DNA from: Spirosoma radiotolerans
GTDB taxonomy: Bacteria; Bacteroidota; Bacteroidia; Cytophagales; Spirosomataceae
Assembly (NCBI RefSeq): GCF_000974425.1
Contig: NZ_CP010429.1
Span: forward strand, 3,162,001 to 3,226,000
Direction: 5' to 3'
DNA length: 64,000 nt
The notes below the pieces were generated by a model. That model made no database searches and was not told the DNA's origin. It saw only the letters and a program-made list of their open reading frames with translations. Both the position numbers and the translations under genes were made by a program. Below are positions 53,774 to 62,644 of this stretch, in pieces (position 1 is the stretch's first letter; each line of letters begins with the position of its first letter).

Positions 53774-56619
53774 ATTGAAATTTTATTCATAACGTAATCA
53801 ACCATAGTTTTTGCGTGACTGAACTTTTTACTCATTACACTTTTTACTGCTTTTTTTAGTGATGTAGATATATCAATATCTAATATACTATCTAAACTTA
53901 CACCTACATTATCGTAACTATTCCTAAAACTATACATTGAAAAAAACATTGACAATAAAATTGATTTTGTAAAAAAATCTTTTTCATTGTCCAAAGCAAG
54001 TAAAACTTCTTTCATCCTGCTTGTATTACTATAAAATACAATTTCAATACTTTCTGAGTTACTAAGTATCGTCTGTCTATCTATCCCACATTTTGATAAT
54101 TCATCTAAATAATAATTAATATCTGTTATAGGCTTGCTTAGCCAAACGGTAAAAAAGTTTTGCGCTAATGATATGTGTGTCCAGCCAGCAAACTTAGTGT
54201 AAGGAGAAGTAAAAAAGTCATCTTTCCCAAACTTTTTTATATATACTATTAACTCAGAAAATAGTTCATCAATGTCTTTTATATTATAAAAATATAACAT
54301 ATAAGTATTAGGGTCAGTTTTAATGGTATTTATAAATTCAATATCGTGATCTCTAAAAACACCGAATATATCAACATCTCGAAGAGCAATTATTTCATAA
54401 ACCAAAGAGAAAATCTTTGGTTTATTATCTCCTCCTTTATCATACAATTTCACAACAGTATCTATAAACAAACTTCTATAGTCTTTGCTATTTGCAATTG
54501 AATCTAATGCGTCATAAGTTCCCATTACAGACGCTTCTGATTTATTAGTTTCCTTACTTCTACTTGAGTTAATTTCGTTCGACTCAGAAGTTAAAAGAAA
54601 AGAAAATGTATTGGCAAAAAGTTGCACTGTTTGCTCCTGAGATATGTTCTTAATAGAAGGCAATGCTCCTATTAAGAATTGGAGGCTTCTCCAATCCCTA
54701 TCAATTTGCCTTTGGTAAATTCCATCTATAATTTCGTCGTCTGATTGTTCATTGTCGATCATATTGAGTAAAAGCTCAAATACGATATACCAGTAAGGAT
54801 TAGAGATATACTGATCAACAATCATATCTCTTTTTTGAACTGCGTATTTTTTATCACAATTAGAATATATCCAGAAAGCTGTATAGTATTCTAGAAATGT
54901 TTTATGAGTAAAATTATTATCAAAATATATTGATCTTTTTTCTGCGTATGTAAGAAAAGACTCCGCTATTGTCCTTGCGGTTGCCCATTCACTTATCTTA
55001 AGCCTTAGCATAATAGAATTTGTAACAGTTGCTAAGGCGGTGGCGTTTGTCAATTTATCAGGAGTTTCACTCTGAATTTTATACTGCCAAAACGCTAAAT
55101 CAGCCAATAATACTTCTTTACTATCTAATATTTCTTTATTTACTGAGAAGTCTAACTGCTTTATTGAATCCCATTTATGAACAAGTGTTTTAGTGCAACT
55201 TTGGTAAATCTCCAACTTAGATTCTGGAATTTTTAAATTATTTCTATACAAGATTACTATCAACGATAACAACAAAGGGTTTTTTATCAGATTAGACAAT
55301 TCATCTTTCACTTGAGAAAACTCCTTTATCTCTATATTTCTCTTATCTTCATCAGTTTCTTCAAATTTATACCACTTATCAACATACTCAGTTATTTGGT
55401 CATCATTAAAATCTTCCATTTCAAACTCCAAATAACTATTATCAAGTTTTGCATCCTCGTATCCGACAATTCTAGATGTAACTATGGCTTTATTTTTATA
55501 GGTATTTGTGAAATTTACTATATCATTTTTAACGTTATATTTTTCATTCAAATCAAATATTTCATCTAATCCATCAAAAAATACTATAACTTTTTCGTTC
55601 AATAAAATTTCTTTCAAATCGTCAGTATTTATAAAATTTAGCCCATACTCTAGCTCAAACAAGTGGGGTATATAATTGAGCAAATTTTTACTATTTGTTT
55701 TCTTGTAAATAAGATACTTTCTTAATTCAATTCTTATCGGCAAATAACTGAAAATATTTTCTGCCGAAATAACGCTATCATCTTTATTAATGATGGCATA
55801 TATTATAGCTCTTATTAACAGAGATTTTCCTGCTCCAGGATTGCCCAACACAACAATGTTATTCGGTATTCTTGTTAAGAAATCAGCTTCAATTATACAA
55901 AATGAATCTTTAGTTATCTTTACAGAGTTTTCAACTATCACTGCATCATCACTGTTTCCTTGTTTTTTATATTTAAAAAGCGGCTTTACAAAAATCTCTT
56001 TTAAATTAACTCTTGGTTTTTTATAAGTTTGTTCTATACCTAAGCCAAAAAAATTAACATCAATTATTGATGTTTTGAGACTACCAAAATAGTTTATCAA
56101 AAAATTATCGTAAGAAAACTTATTTTTAAATAATGTATTAAGCTTCTCTCTTATATCTACTACTCCCTCATTAACTCTTTTAGACTCATTTATTAATTGG
56201 CTCATACTATCGCTAGAATCCTTTACAATATCATATATTTTTTTATTCGAAATTATTAAATTAATTTTCGTATCAGTACTTAAACTTGATTTGATATTGG
56301 CAATCAAATCAATTAGAAATCCATCGGGTAGGGTATCAAAATCAATATATTGTTTGAGTACGTCTATTTCGATATTAGATTCAGTAAATAGCATCTTAAA
56401 TAATTCATTCTTAATATCATCATTTTGTAAATAATTTTTAATATCTTCGCCAAAAGCATTTGGATATTTTTTATTTAGCTCGGAGGAAGCTTTTAACAAA
56501 CATTTTTCAAATCTTTTATTAACTTCATCTTTTGAAAAACCTTTTATAAATGTATCTCCTCCTTTTTTTAATAACCAAGAACCAAAACCTGTTAAAGCGC
56601 TTGAAGTAATTAGTGGCAT
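53767..56619 (-). CDS. NACHT-domain STAND NTPase (bacterial NLR-like protein)
   Basis: The likely start is the ATG at 56619 (MPLITSSALTGFGSWLLKK), giving 950 residues; the frame is open to 56706, where it reaches the ssrA terminator. An N-terminal helical region (about 1-230) precedes the NACHT module: P-loop GNPGAGKS at 259-266, KVIVFFDGLDEI at 343-354 as Walker B, KAIVTSRIVGYED at 377-389 as sensor 1, then NPLLLSLI near 447 and FTHKTFLEYYTAFW at 570-583, both typical of the winged-helix part of NACHT proteins. The remaining C-terminal about 360 residues are helical with no recognised repeat. Known bacterial NACHT proteins are anti-phage sensors that kill or halt infected cells. The gene is much more AT-rich than its neighbours and lies at ssrA, as in defence islands. 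Confidence 0.8.
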   Translation of the reverse strand: MPLITSSALTGFGSWLLKKGGDTFIKGFSKDEVNKRFEKCLLKASSELNKKYPNAFGEDIKNYLQNDDIKNELFKMLFTESNIEIDVLKQYIDFDTLPDGFLIDLIANIKSSLSTDTKINLIISNKKIYDIVKDSSDSMSQLINESKRVNEGVVDIREKLNTLFKNKFSYDNFLINYFGSLKTSIIDVNFFGLGIEQTYKKPRVNLKEIFVKPLFKYKKQGNSDDAVIVENSVKITKDSFCIIEADFLTRIPNNIVVLGNPGAGKSLLIRAIIYAIINKDDSVISAENIFSYLPIRIELRKYLIYKKTNSKNLLNYIPHLFELEYGLNFINTDDLKEILLNEKVIVFFDGLDEIFDLNEKYNVKNDIVNFTNTYKNKAIVTSRIVGYEDAKLDNSYLEFEMEDFNDDQITEYVDKWYKFEETDEDKRNIEIKEFSQVKDELSNLIKNPLLLSLIVILYRNNLKIPESKLEIYQSCTKTLVHKWDSIKQLDFSVNKEILDSKEVLLADLAFWQYKIQSETPDKLTNATALATVTNSIMLRLKISEWATARTIAESFLTYAEKRSIYFDNNFTHKTFLEYYTAFWIYSNCDKKYAVQKRDMIVDQYISNPYWYIVFELLLNMIDNEQSDDEIIDGIYQRQIDRDWRSLQFLIGALPSIKNISQEQTVQLFANTFSFLLTSESNEINSSRSKETNKSEASVMGTYDALDSIANSKDYRSLFIDTVVKLYDKGGDNKPKIFSLVYEIIALRDVDIFGVFRDHDIEFINTIKTDPNTYMLYFYNIKDIDELFSELIVYIKKFGKDDFFTSPYTKFAGWTHISLAQNFFTVWLSKPITDINYYLDELSKCGIDRQTILSNSESIEIVFYSNTSRMKEVLLALDNEKDFFTKSILLSMFFSMYSFRNSYDNVGVSLDSILDIDISTSLKKAVKSVMSKKFSHAKTMVDYVMNKISIN

Positions 56620-56692
56620 ATACATTAATAGATTAAAGTGTGGAAATTCGAACTTGTATGAACGGTCTAGTTGATGTAATTCTACGAAAAAT

Positions 56693-56714
56693 ATTTGTAC
56701 CCCCATTTGTACCC
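56693..56714. repeat. Tandem decamer ATTTGTACCC next to ssrA
   Basis: Two exact copies of ATTTGTACCC lie at 56693-56702 and 56705-56714, immediately outside the ssrA terminator. They could be recombinase arm sites or attachment-site remains. Confidence 0.4.
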
Positions 56715-56717
56715 AAT

Positions 56718-56754
56718 AAAAAACCCCGAAATCAGTCTGATTTCGGGGTTTTTT
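56718..56754 (-). terminator. ssrA intrinsic terminator
   Basis: Perfect 18-bp arms 56718-56735 and 56737-56754 (AAAAAACCCCGAAATCAG) with a one-base centre, starting 10 bases beyond the tmRNA 3' end and ending in a T run on the minus strand. Confidence 0.88.
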
Positions 56755-56763
56755 CGGTTTTTG

Positions 56764-57134
56764 TGGAGACGGAGAGATTCGAACTCTCGTCCAGTCAAGG
56801 AACCCGTCGTGCCTTCTACATGCTTAGGTACACTTAGGATTGTCGGGAATCGGCCCGGTGTGTACCAAACCAAGCTTCATCCGTAGGTGCTTGTGTCTTA
56901 CTCGGCCGTTAACACCATAAACCGAGCCAGCGCTGCGAGTCGATGCCTCCTGATCCAGCCAGCAGCACGTAGGCCGGGGAGACAATGGCTATTGCTTAAT
57001 CCTCCGGATTAGGCAGCCATGGCGTAGTTATATTCGCCAGTTATTGTTTTGACGATTTGTTTGGGCGGGAAATACCGTCAACTCCCGGCATGCTTACACG
57101 CGACCTCAGCAAGCTGTCAATTCCGGTCGTCCCC
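56764..57134 (-). ncRNA. ssrA: tmRNA (ssrA)
   Basis: A 7-bp acceptor stem forms between GGGGACG at the 5' end (57134-57128) and CGTCTCC at the 3' end (56771-56765) with one G-U pair. The T-arm GAGAGTTCGAATCTCTC lies just before, and the rest is the tag and pseudoknot region. The tag frame on the minus strand reads GEYNYAMAA followed by a stop (57038-57009). The 3' CCA is not encoded. It rescues stalled ribosomes with SmpB. Confidence 0.92.
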
Positions 57135-57309
57135 AAAACTGAAGCGCTTTTGCGTTTCTGCATTAACCTAACTTGTTTCATGGACCTTTGGTTCGCCGAT
57201 TAAGCCCATTAATCACACATTTTTTTAACCCGATCAGACAAACATATCCACGCCAAAACAGTTATTAAGGCAGCGAATGTAATCAATATGCCGTTATGGC
57301 GATACGTTC

Positions 57310-57951
57310 ATGACGTCTACCTCGTTCGAAACCCTTCTGTATCAGCATCTGACGCCTTTATTCCAACGGCACCAGTTTGTGCTGCTGCCTGAAAAGCGGC
57401 AATATCGAAACCTAACCGATGCAGGGTTTCAGACCGTCATGCTGTTTCCAACGTTTTACGATCACGAAACGATACTGGATGTTCAGCTTGGCTGTCGGAA
57501 TGATCAGGTAGAGCAAATCGCCCAACAGTTTCAGACCAGTCAGGCCATCAGCCGCCCGGATGCCAATACGCTTACCGCTTTCATCACTCAATTTGCGGAT
57601 TACTCGTCGGCTCGATTCAGCATTCACTCGGAGAAAGAGCTTCTCGCTGTCTGCGATCAGATCGAGCAGTTTTTTGTTTCCGTCGGCTTTGATTTCCTGA
57701 CCGCGTCCTGTGCACTGCCCGCCATTGACCGACTGCTGAACGGGCAACCCGAACAGCTCTGTCCGTATGTTCCCAATCAGATGCACCGGTGCTACAAAGG
57801 ACTCATCGCGGCCAGCCTGAATCACAACCGGCACTTCAAAGACCTGGTCGATACGTATCGGCATGTTTTTGTTCAACAGACACAAAACTCCTACGAGCAA
57901 ATTCGCTTCGAACGGTTGATCGCCTTTCTCCAACACTATTCCGCCAATTAG
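57310..57951 (+). CDS. Hypothetical protein of unknown function
   Basis: A 213-residue, probably cytoplasmic protein without signal peptide or membrane segment. I recognise no domain. It is mixed alpha/beta with His-, Phe- and Gln-rich helices, for example FQRHQFVLLPEKRQYRN and ALPAIDRLLNGQPEQLC. Codon use matches the local background, so it is probably a real lineage-specific gene. It starts 175 bp after the tmRNA 5' end and is divergent from it. Confidence 0.5.
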   Translation: MTSTSFETLLYQHLTPLFQRHQFVLLPEKRQYRNLTDAGFQTVMLFPTFYDHETILDVQLGCRNDQVEQIAQQFQTSQAISRPDANTLTAFITQFADYSSARFSIHSEKELLAVCDQIEQFFVSVGFDFLTASCALPAIDRLLNGQPEQLCPYVPNQMHRCYKGLIAASLNHNRHFKDLVDTYRHVFVQQTQNSYEQIRFERLIAFLQHYSAN

Positions 57952-57987
57952 CCGGAGGCTTATTTTACAGTAAATAGTGGATTCCTG

Positions 57988-58020
57988 ATTTGTCATCCCT
58001 CCTGCGTCGGGATGACAAAT
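57988..58020 (+). terminator. Hairpin after the hypothetical gene
   Basis: Arms 57988-57999 and 58009-58020 (ATTTGTCATCCC / GGGATGACAAAT) are perfect 12-bp inverted copies with a 9-base loop. Confidence 0.65.
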
Positions 58021-58069
58021 ACTCATTGTAATCAATTAACTATAAAGCTATTCATTATTTACATCAACT

Positions 58070-59053
58070 TCACGAACGCTTTCGGATCACAAACTGCTCA
58101 ATGGCTGTGGCCAGGCCGGGTGTGATCGGTAGGTCGGGCTTGCTGTAGGTTTTAACGTTCTCTGTTTTATCTGTTCCTTCCACGTTTTTAAGGATGTGAT
58201 TCATCGCGTCGAACAGCATCAGGGTCGCATCGGGTCGGGCGGCTTTCAGTAATTCGGCATCGGTGACGGCCACCTGCAAGTCTTTTTTGCCCTGAATAAT
58301 CAGGACCGGGCCATTGTAAGCTTTGATCACAACTGCCGGATCGTATTTCATCATCGAGATCAGTCCGGGCTGTGCTTTTGCCGACAGCTGGGCTTTTAAA
58401 ATCGGATTTTTAGGATGCACCATCTGGCCATTCCGCAACGAATCCAGTGCGCCATCCACCTCAGCCTGAAGTTCGTTGGGGTTGCCTGCCATGCGTCCCT
58501 GCTCTTTCATCACATCGACAATATTACGCCCCGCCCCGGCTATTGACACGAACCCGTTAGCCTTTGTTTCCTCGGCAGCGAGCATGCCGACCAAAGCGCC
58601 TTCTGAATGCCCGGCCACAACAACTTTCGAGAATCGTTTGTCGGCCTGTAGCTGCCGGATAAAACCGACGGCATCTGATACATAGTGCCCGAAAACGAAC
58701 TCCTCCGGCTTGATGACCATCTGGGCGGCTTTCAGGTTTGTACCGGAGCCCCGTTTGTCATAACGGGCTACGGCAATTCCCCTGCTGGCAAGGCTATCGG
58801 CCAGCATCTTGAACGCATTCGTTTTCAGGCCGTATGGATTATTACAATCCCGGTCTGTTGGCCCGGACCCGGCAATGAGCAACACCACTGGCACGGCTTT
58901 TTTATGATTACCGGGCAGTGTCAGCGTGCCATCGAGGGTTAATTCGGTCCCGGCGGGCACCGTTACGCGATAATGCATGGGTTCTTCCGTCTGGGCGAGC
59001 GATTGTAGACAGATGGATACCAGAAGAAAGATGAGACAGGAAAGACGTTTCAT
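58070..59053 (-). CDS. Exported alpha/beta hydrolase
   Basis: The ATG at 59053 gives a 327-residue protein with a signal peptide (cleavage near LAQ, residue 20); the frame is open to 59101. The alpha/beta hydrolase fold shows VPVVLLIAGSGPTDRDC (oxyanion loop), the nucleophile elbow GHSEGALVG at about residue 150, VLIIQGKKDLQVA with the acid Asp and MNHILKN with the catalytic His. It is of the serine-aminopeptidase/dienelactone-like class; substrate unknown. It is divergent from the DUF6580-type gene. Confidence 0.88.
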   Translation of the reverse strand: MKRLSCLIFLLVSICLQSLAQTEEPMHYRVTVPAGTELTLDGTLTLPGNHKKAVPVVLLIAGSGPTDRDCNNPYGLKTNAFKMLADSLASRGIAVARYDKRGSGTNLKAAQMVIKPEEFVFGHYVSDAVGFIRQLQADKRFSKVVVAGHSEGALVGMLAAEETKANGFVSIAGAGRNIVDVMKEQGRMAGNPNELQAEVDGALDSLRNGQMVHPKNPILKAQLSAKAQPGLISMMKYDPAVVIKAYNGPVLIIQGKKDLQVAVTDAELLKAARPDATLMLFDAMNHILKNVEGTDKTENVKTYSKPDLPITPGLATAIEQFVIRKRS

Positions 59054-59110
59054 AGTGGGGAATAAAAAGAGCTGAATTACAGTGACTGGCAGACAGGCCA
59101 CAAATTTGGC

Positions 59111-59154
59111 TTTGCTGTGTCTATTTATGGCGTTACCTTTGTTAACCGGTTAAC
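59111..59154 (+). promoter_or_regulatory. Promoter with an operator-like palindrome
   Basis: TTTG at 59111-59114, a 19-base spacer and TACCTTTG at 59134-59141 form a good Bacteroidota promoter. The perfect palindrome GTTAACCGGTTAAC at 59141-59154 covers the expected transcription start, where a repressor dimer would act. Confidence 0.55.
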
Positions 59155-59239
59155 AACTTACCTGATTTTACAGAAGTTTCCGAACCTTGTTCTGAGTTGG
59201 ATACTGGACACTAGTTAATACAATAACTGCTGATTTTAT

Positions 59240-59797
59240 ATGAAGCCCCTTCAAATTCGCTTAACCACACTGACCGTCCTTGTTCTTGCAACTGCTTTGT
59301 TTCGTCTGGTGCCTCACTGGCCGAACTTCACGCCCATTGCGGCTCTGGCCTTATTTGGCGCAGCAACGTTTGAGCGGAAATGGCTGGGGTTGGCGGTTCC
59401 AATGGCAGCCATGCTGCTGAGCGATGCGCTTATTGGTTTTCATGGCAGCATGGGTGCGGTCTACTTTAGTTTTGCCCTGACCTGGCTCCTGGGCCTGTGG
59501 GCAGTCCGCCGGACAGCGTTGCAGCGGCCCTCGGCCGGGCGCATTGCAGCCGCTTCGATTGCGTCGTCAATCCTGTTTTTTCTGATCACGAATTTTGCGG
59601 TCTGGTACGGCAGTACGTATTACCCACAGACGGCCGCCGGGCTGATGACCTCTTATGCCGCTGGGCTGGCCTTTTACAATGGCTCCAACTTTTTCCTGAA
59701 TGGCCTGGTTGGCGATTTATTCTTTAGCGGCCTGCTGTTCGGCAGTTATTACCTGCTTCAGCAGCGGTTTATGGTGCTTCGGCCTGCCCGCCGGTAG
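59240..59797 (+). CDS. DUF6580-type integral membrane protein (possible ECF transporter S component)
   Basis: A 185-residue protein with about five membrane helices. FRLVPHWPNFTPIAALALFGAATF is the family's opening, followed by DALIGFHGSMGAVYFSFALTWLLG and a hydrophobic C-terminal helix with YNGSNFFLNGLVGDLFF. DUF6580 proteins resemble substrate-binding (S) units of ECF-type vitamin transporters. No ATPase or T component is nearby. The leader region carries a promoter with a palindrome over the start site. A terminator hairpin follows at 59841. Confidence 0.75.
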   Translation: MKPLQIRLTTLTVLVLATALFRLVPHWPNFTPIAALALFGAATFERKWLGLAVPMAAMLLSDALIGFHGSMGAVYFSFALTWLLGLWAVRRTALQRPSAGRIAAASIASSILFFLITNFAVWYGSTYYPQTAAGLMTSYAAGLAFYNGSNFFLNGLVGDLFFSGLLFGSYYLLQQRFMVLRPARR

Positions 59798-59840
59798 TTC
59801 TGTTACACCACAGGTTCACTGCTTTTCCTAGATTACACAA

Positions 59841-59870
59841 GTGCCACGGTTTATTCAGGAACCGTGGCAC
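59841..59870. terminator. Hairpin between convergent genes
   Basis: Arms 59841-59851 and 59860-59870 (GTGCCACGGTT / AACCGTGGCAC) pair perfectly around an 8-base loop, just before the glucosidase stop codon. Confidence 0.75.
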
Positions 59871-59872
59871 GT

Positions 59873-62515
59873 TTATTTTCTATACTTCCGGTTGATCAAC
59901 TCAGCTACCAGACCCGTCCAGCCGGTTTGATGGCTGGCACCTACCCCACGCCCGTTGTCGCCGTCGAAATATTCGTAGAACAGAACATGGTCGCGGAAGT
60001 GGGGGTCCTGGTATTTGGCATGCTGCCCAAAGACCGGGCGTTTTCCATTGGCATCGAGGGTAAACAGGCTAATGAGTCGGTTACTCAACTCATGAGCAAC
60101 CTGGGTAAGCGTAATCTGTTGCCCGGACCCAACCGGATATTCAACCGTAAAACTATCCCCAAAATAGTGGTAGAACCGATCCAGACTCTCGACCAGCAGG
60201 TAGTTTACGGGCATCCAGACCGGACCTCGCCAGTTGCTGTTGCCGCCAAACATACCACTGTCACTTTCGGCTGGCGTATACGTCAGTCGGAAGGTCGTAC
60301 CATTCAGGGTAAATTCATAGGGGTTATCCTTGTACACCTTCGATACAGCCCGAATGCCATGCGGGCTTAGAAACTCCCGCTCGTCCAATGCTTTCGACAG
60401 CAGTGCTTTCAGGCGAAATCCACGCAACAGGCTAAGTAATCGTTTTTCGTCGACCCCTTTTTCCGTATAACGCGACACCTGATTATACAAATCAGGTCGG
60501 TGGCCCTGAAACCAGGCCATTCGCTGGGCAAAGGCCGGGTTTGCCTGTAACAGTTCATCATCCAGCACCTCGACTGCAAACATCGGAATCAGGCCCACCA
60601 ATGTTCGAACCCGCATGCGTTGCACACTGCCATCGTCCAGGCGCAACTGGTCGTAAAAGAAGGCGTCCTCTTCATCCCAAAGCCCTACGTTGCTGTTGCC
60701 AATGTTCGTGATGGCCCCGGCTATATAGAGGAAATGGTCAAAGAACTTGGTCGCCATTTCATCGTAGACGGAGTCGTGGCGGGCCAGTTCAAGGGCGATC
60801 CGCATCATGTTGAGGGCATACATTGCCATCCAGCTGGTGCCGTCGGCCTGCTCCAGATGACTATTACCGGGAAAGATCGTATTCCGGTCGAAAACACCGA
60901 TGTTGTCGAGGCCTAAAAAGCCCCCCTCAAAAATGTTGTTTCCTGATTCATCTTTCCGATTCACCCACCAGGTAAAGTTGAGCATCAATTTGTGAAAAAT
61001 GCCCCGCAGAAACGTTAAGTCCTCGTCGCCCGGTGGCTTGCGTTCCAGCTCCAGGTGGTAGATACGCCAGGCCGCCCAGGCCTGTACGGGCGGGTTTACA
61101 TCCGAAAAATTCCACTCATAGGCAGGTAGTTGGCCGTTAGGATGCATAAACCACTCATTGGTGAGCATCATCAATTGCTGTTTGGCCAGACCAGGGTCAA
61201 TTAGCGAGAGGGTTACACAATGAAAGGCCCAATCCCAGGCCGCATACCAGGGGTATTCCCACTTATCGGGCATGGAGATAACCCCGGCATTGATCAGTTG
61301 AAGCCAGGTATGATTGCGGCCGTGCAACCGCTCAGGCGGTGGCGGTGGGCTATTCTCATCGCCGGCAAGCCAGCGCGACACGTCATAATAATAATACTGC
61401 TTGCTCCACAGCATACCGGCAAACGCCTGCCGCTGCACCAGTCGCTCATCCGGGGTAGCTTCGCCTGGGTGAATCTGGGCGTAGAATTCGTCCGCTTCTT
61501 CTTTTCGCTTGTTGAAAATTGTATCAAAATTGGCAAATGGTGCCGTCAGGCCCGTACCCGTCTGACCCGTTGCTTCGAGCCGAAGGCGAACAACCGCCGA
61601 GCTGCCGGGCTCTATCGTCACCTGATAATGCGCGGCAGCCTTGGTACCCGTGTGCGCCGGATTGACAGTATCGGTTCCGTATACAACATGATCGTGGATG
61701 CCATCTTTGGGATAACGGGAACCCGTATGCGTATCATACAGCCGGGCCATGTTGGTTTCGTTTTCGCAAAACAGCCACTCCGGATTACCTTCGGCGTGTA
61801 AGACGTAACGCCCCAAAGCGGAGTCTTCAACGGAGACGGTTTTGTCAGGCTGCAGAATGAGCGACGGCCGGTAGTTTGGCACCCCATCCGAATCGTCGCC
61901 AAATACCCAGGTGTTTCGAAACCAGAGGGTTGGCAGCACATGCAACGCTGCCGCTTCGGGTCCGCGGTTATGCACCGTTATGGTCATCAGGATATCCTGC
62001 GGGCCGGCTTTGGCATACTCGACAAAGACATCGAAATAGCGGTCGGCATCAAATATACCCGTGTCAAGCAATTCAAACTCAGGGTCCAGTCTGCTCCGGC
62101 GTCGGTTTTCGCTTAACAGCTGTTCATACGGATAAGCCGCCTGCGGGTATTTATAAAGCATTCGCTGGTAGGAATGCGACGGGGTGTTATCCAGGTAATA
62201 ATAAAGCTCTTTTACATCTTCCCCGTGGTTTCCTTCGGCATTGGTCAGCCCGAAATAGCGCTCTTTCAGAATCGGGTCTTTTCCATTCCAAAGTACGAGC
62301 CCCAGACAAAGCTGCTGCATGTCGTCGGAAATACCCGCGATGCCCTCCTCGCCCCACCGGAAGGTGTAACTGCGGGCCATGTCGTGGGTTGTGTAATTCC
62401 AGGCATCTCCGTTCGCGCTGTAATCCTCGCGCACAGTTCCCCATTGTCGGTCGGAGACATAAGGGCCCCACTGCCGCCAGGCTGGATCTTCTAAACGATG
62501 GTGTTCGGTAGTCAA
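59873..62515 (-). CDS. GH63/MGH1-like glucosidase
   Basis: An 880-residue protein without signal peptide, so probably cytoplasmic. It begins RLEDPAWRQWGPYVSDRQWGTVREDYSANGDAW and contains GLVLWNGKDPILKERYFGL, typical of glucosidases of the MGH1-like (mannosylglycerate hydrolase) branch of the GH63-related (alpha/alpha)6 barrel family. Conserved segments such as YPWYAAWDWAFHCVTLSLIDP and NSNWRGPVWMPVNYLLVESL probably hold the catalytic Asp/Glu pair. It hydrolyses an alpha-glucosidic or alpha-mannosidic bond of a small glycoside. The SDR gene lies upstream, separated by a word hairpin, so the two may be co-transcribed. Confidence 0.85.
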   Translation of the reverse strand: MTTEHHRLEDPAWRQWGPYVSDRQWGTVREDYSANGDAWNYTTHDMARSYTFRWGEEGIAGISDDMQQLCLGLVLWNGKDPILKERYFGLTNAEGNHGEDVKELYYYLDNTPSHSYQRMLYKYPQAAYPYEQLLSENRRRSRLDPEFELLDTGIFDADRYFDVFVEYAKAGPQDILMTITVHNRGPEAAALHVLPTLWFRNTWVFGDDSDGVPNYRPSLILQPDKTVSVEDSALGRYVLHAEGNPEWLFCENETNMARLYDTHTGSRYPKDGIHDHVVYGTDTVNPAHTGTKAAAHYQVTIEPGSSAVVRLRLEATGQTGTGLTAPFANFDTIFNKRKEEADEFYAQIHPGEATPDERLVQRQAFAGMLWSKQYYYYDVSRWLAGDENSPPPPPERLHGRNHTWLQLINAGVISMPDKWEYPWYAAWDWAFHCVTLSLIDPGLAKQQLMMLTNEWFMHPNGQLPAYEWNFSDVNPPVQAWAAWRIYHLELERKPPGDEDLTFLRGIFHKLMLNFTWWVNRKDESGNNIFEGGFLGLDNIGVFDRNTIFPGNSHLEQADGTSWMAMYALNMMRIALELARHDSVYDEMATKFFDHFLYIAGAITNIGNSNVGLWDEEDAFFYDQLRLDDGSVQRMRVRTLVGLIPMFAVEVLDDELLQANPAFAQRMAWFQGHRPDLYNQVSRYTEKGVDEKRLLSLLRGFRLKALLSKALDEREFLSPHGIRAVSKVYKDNPYEFTLNGTTFRLTYTPAESDSGMFGGNSNWRGPVWMPVNYLLVESLDRFYHYFGDSFTVEYPVGSGQQITLTQVAHELSNRLISLFTLDANGKRPVFGQHAKYQDPHFRDHVLFYEYFDGDNGRGVGASHQTGWTGLVAELINRKYRK

Positions 62516-62523
62516 GTGCGATA

Positions 62524-62637
62524 CGGTGTACAGTGTGTGATGTAGGGTGTAGGATGTATGGTATAAGATGTAGGATGTAGGATATATGATTGCCAGAATT
62601 CATACACCATATATCCTACATCATACACCCTATATCC
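62524..62637. repeat. Low-complexity word hairpin (GATGTAGGAT type), largest copy
   Basis: Repeated GATGTAGGAT-like words (62538-62590) face an imperfect inverted copy; the best stem is 62574-62588 with 62608-62622 (15 bp). It lies between the SDR and glucosidase genes. Confidence 0.6.
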
Positions 62638-62644
62638 CTTACTC

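Noticed and set aside
56619..56706. Extending the NACHT protein to the ATG at 56706
   Set aside because: The extra 29 residues begin at the tandem decamers next to the ssrA terminator and lack any domain feature; the ATG at 56619 directly precedes the conserved helical region.
53024..56764. Intact attachment-site pair flanking the island
   Set aside because: I looked for a second copy of the tmRNA 3' end (GAGATTCGAACTCTC) near 53.0 kb and found none, so a full attL/attR pair is not supported.
56640..56886. Plus-strand open frames across the ssrA 3' end
   Set aside because: They translate the tmRNA and its terminator and have no coding character.
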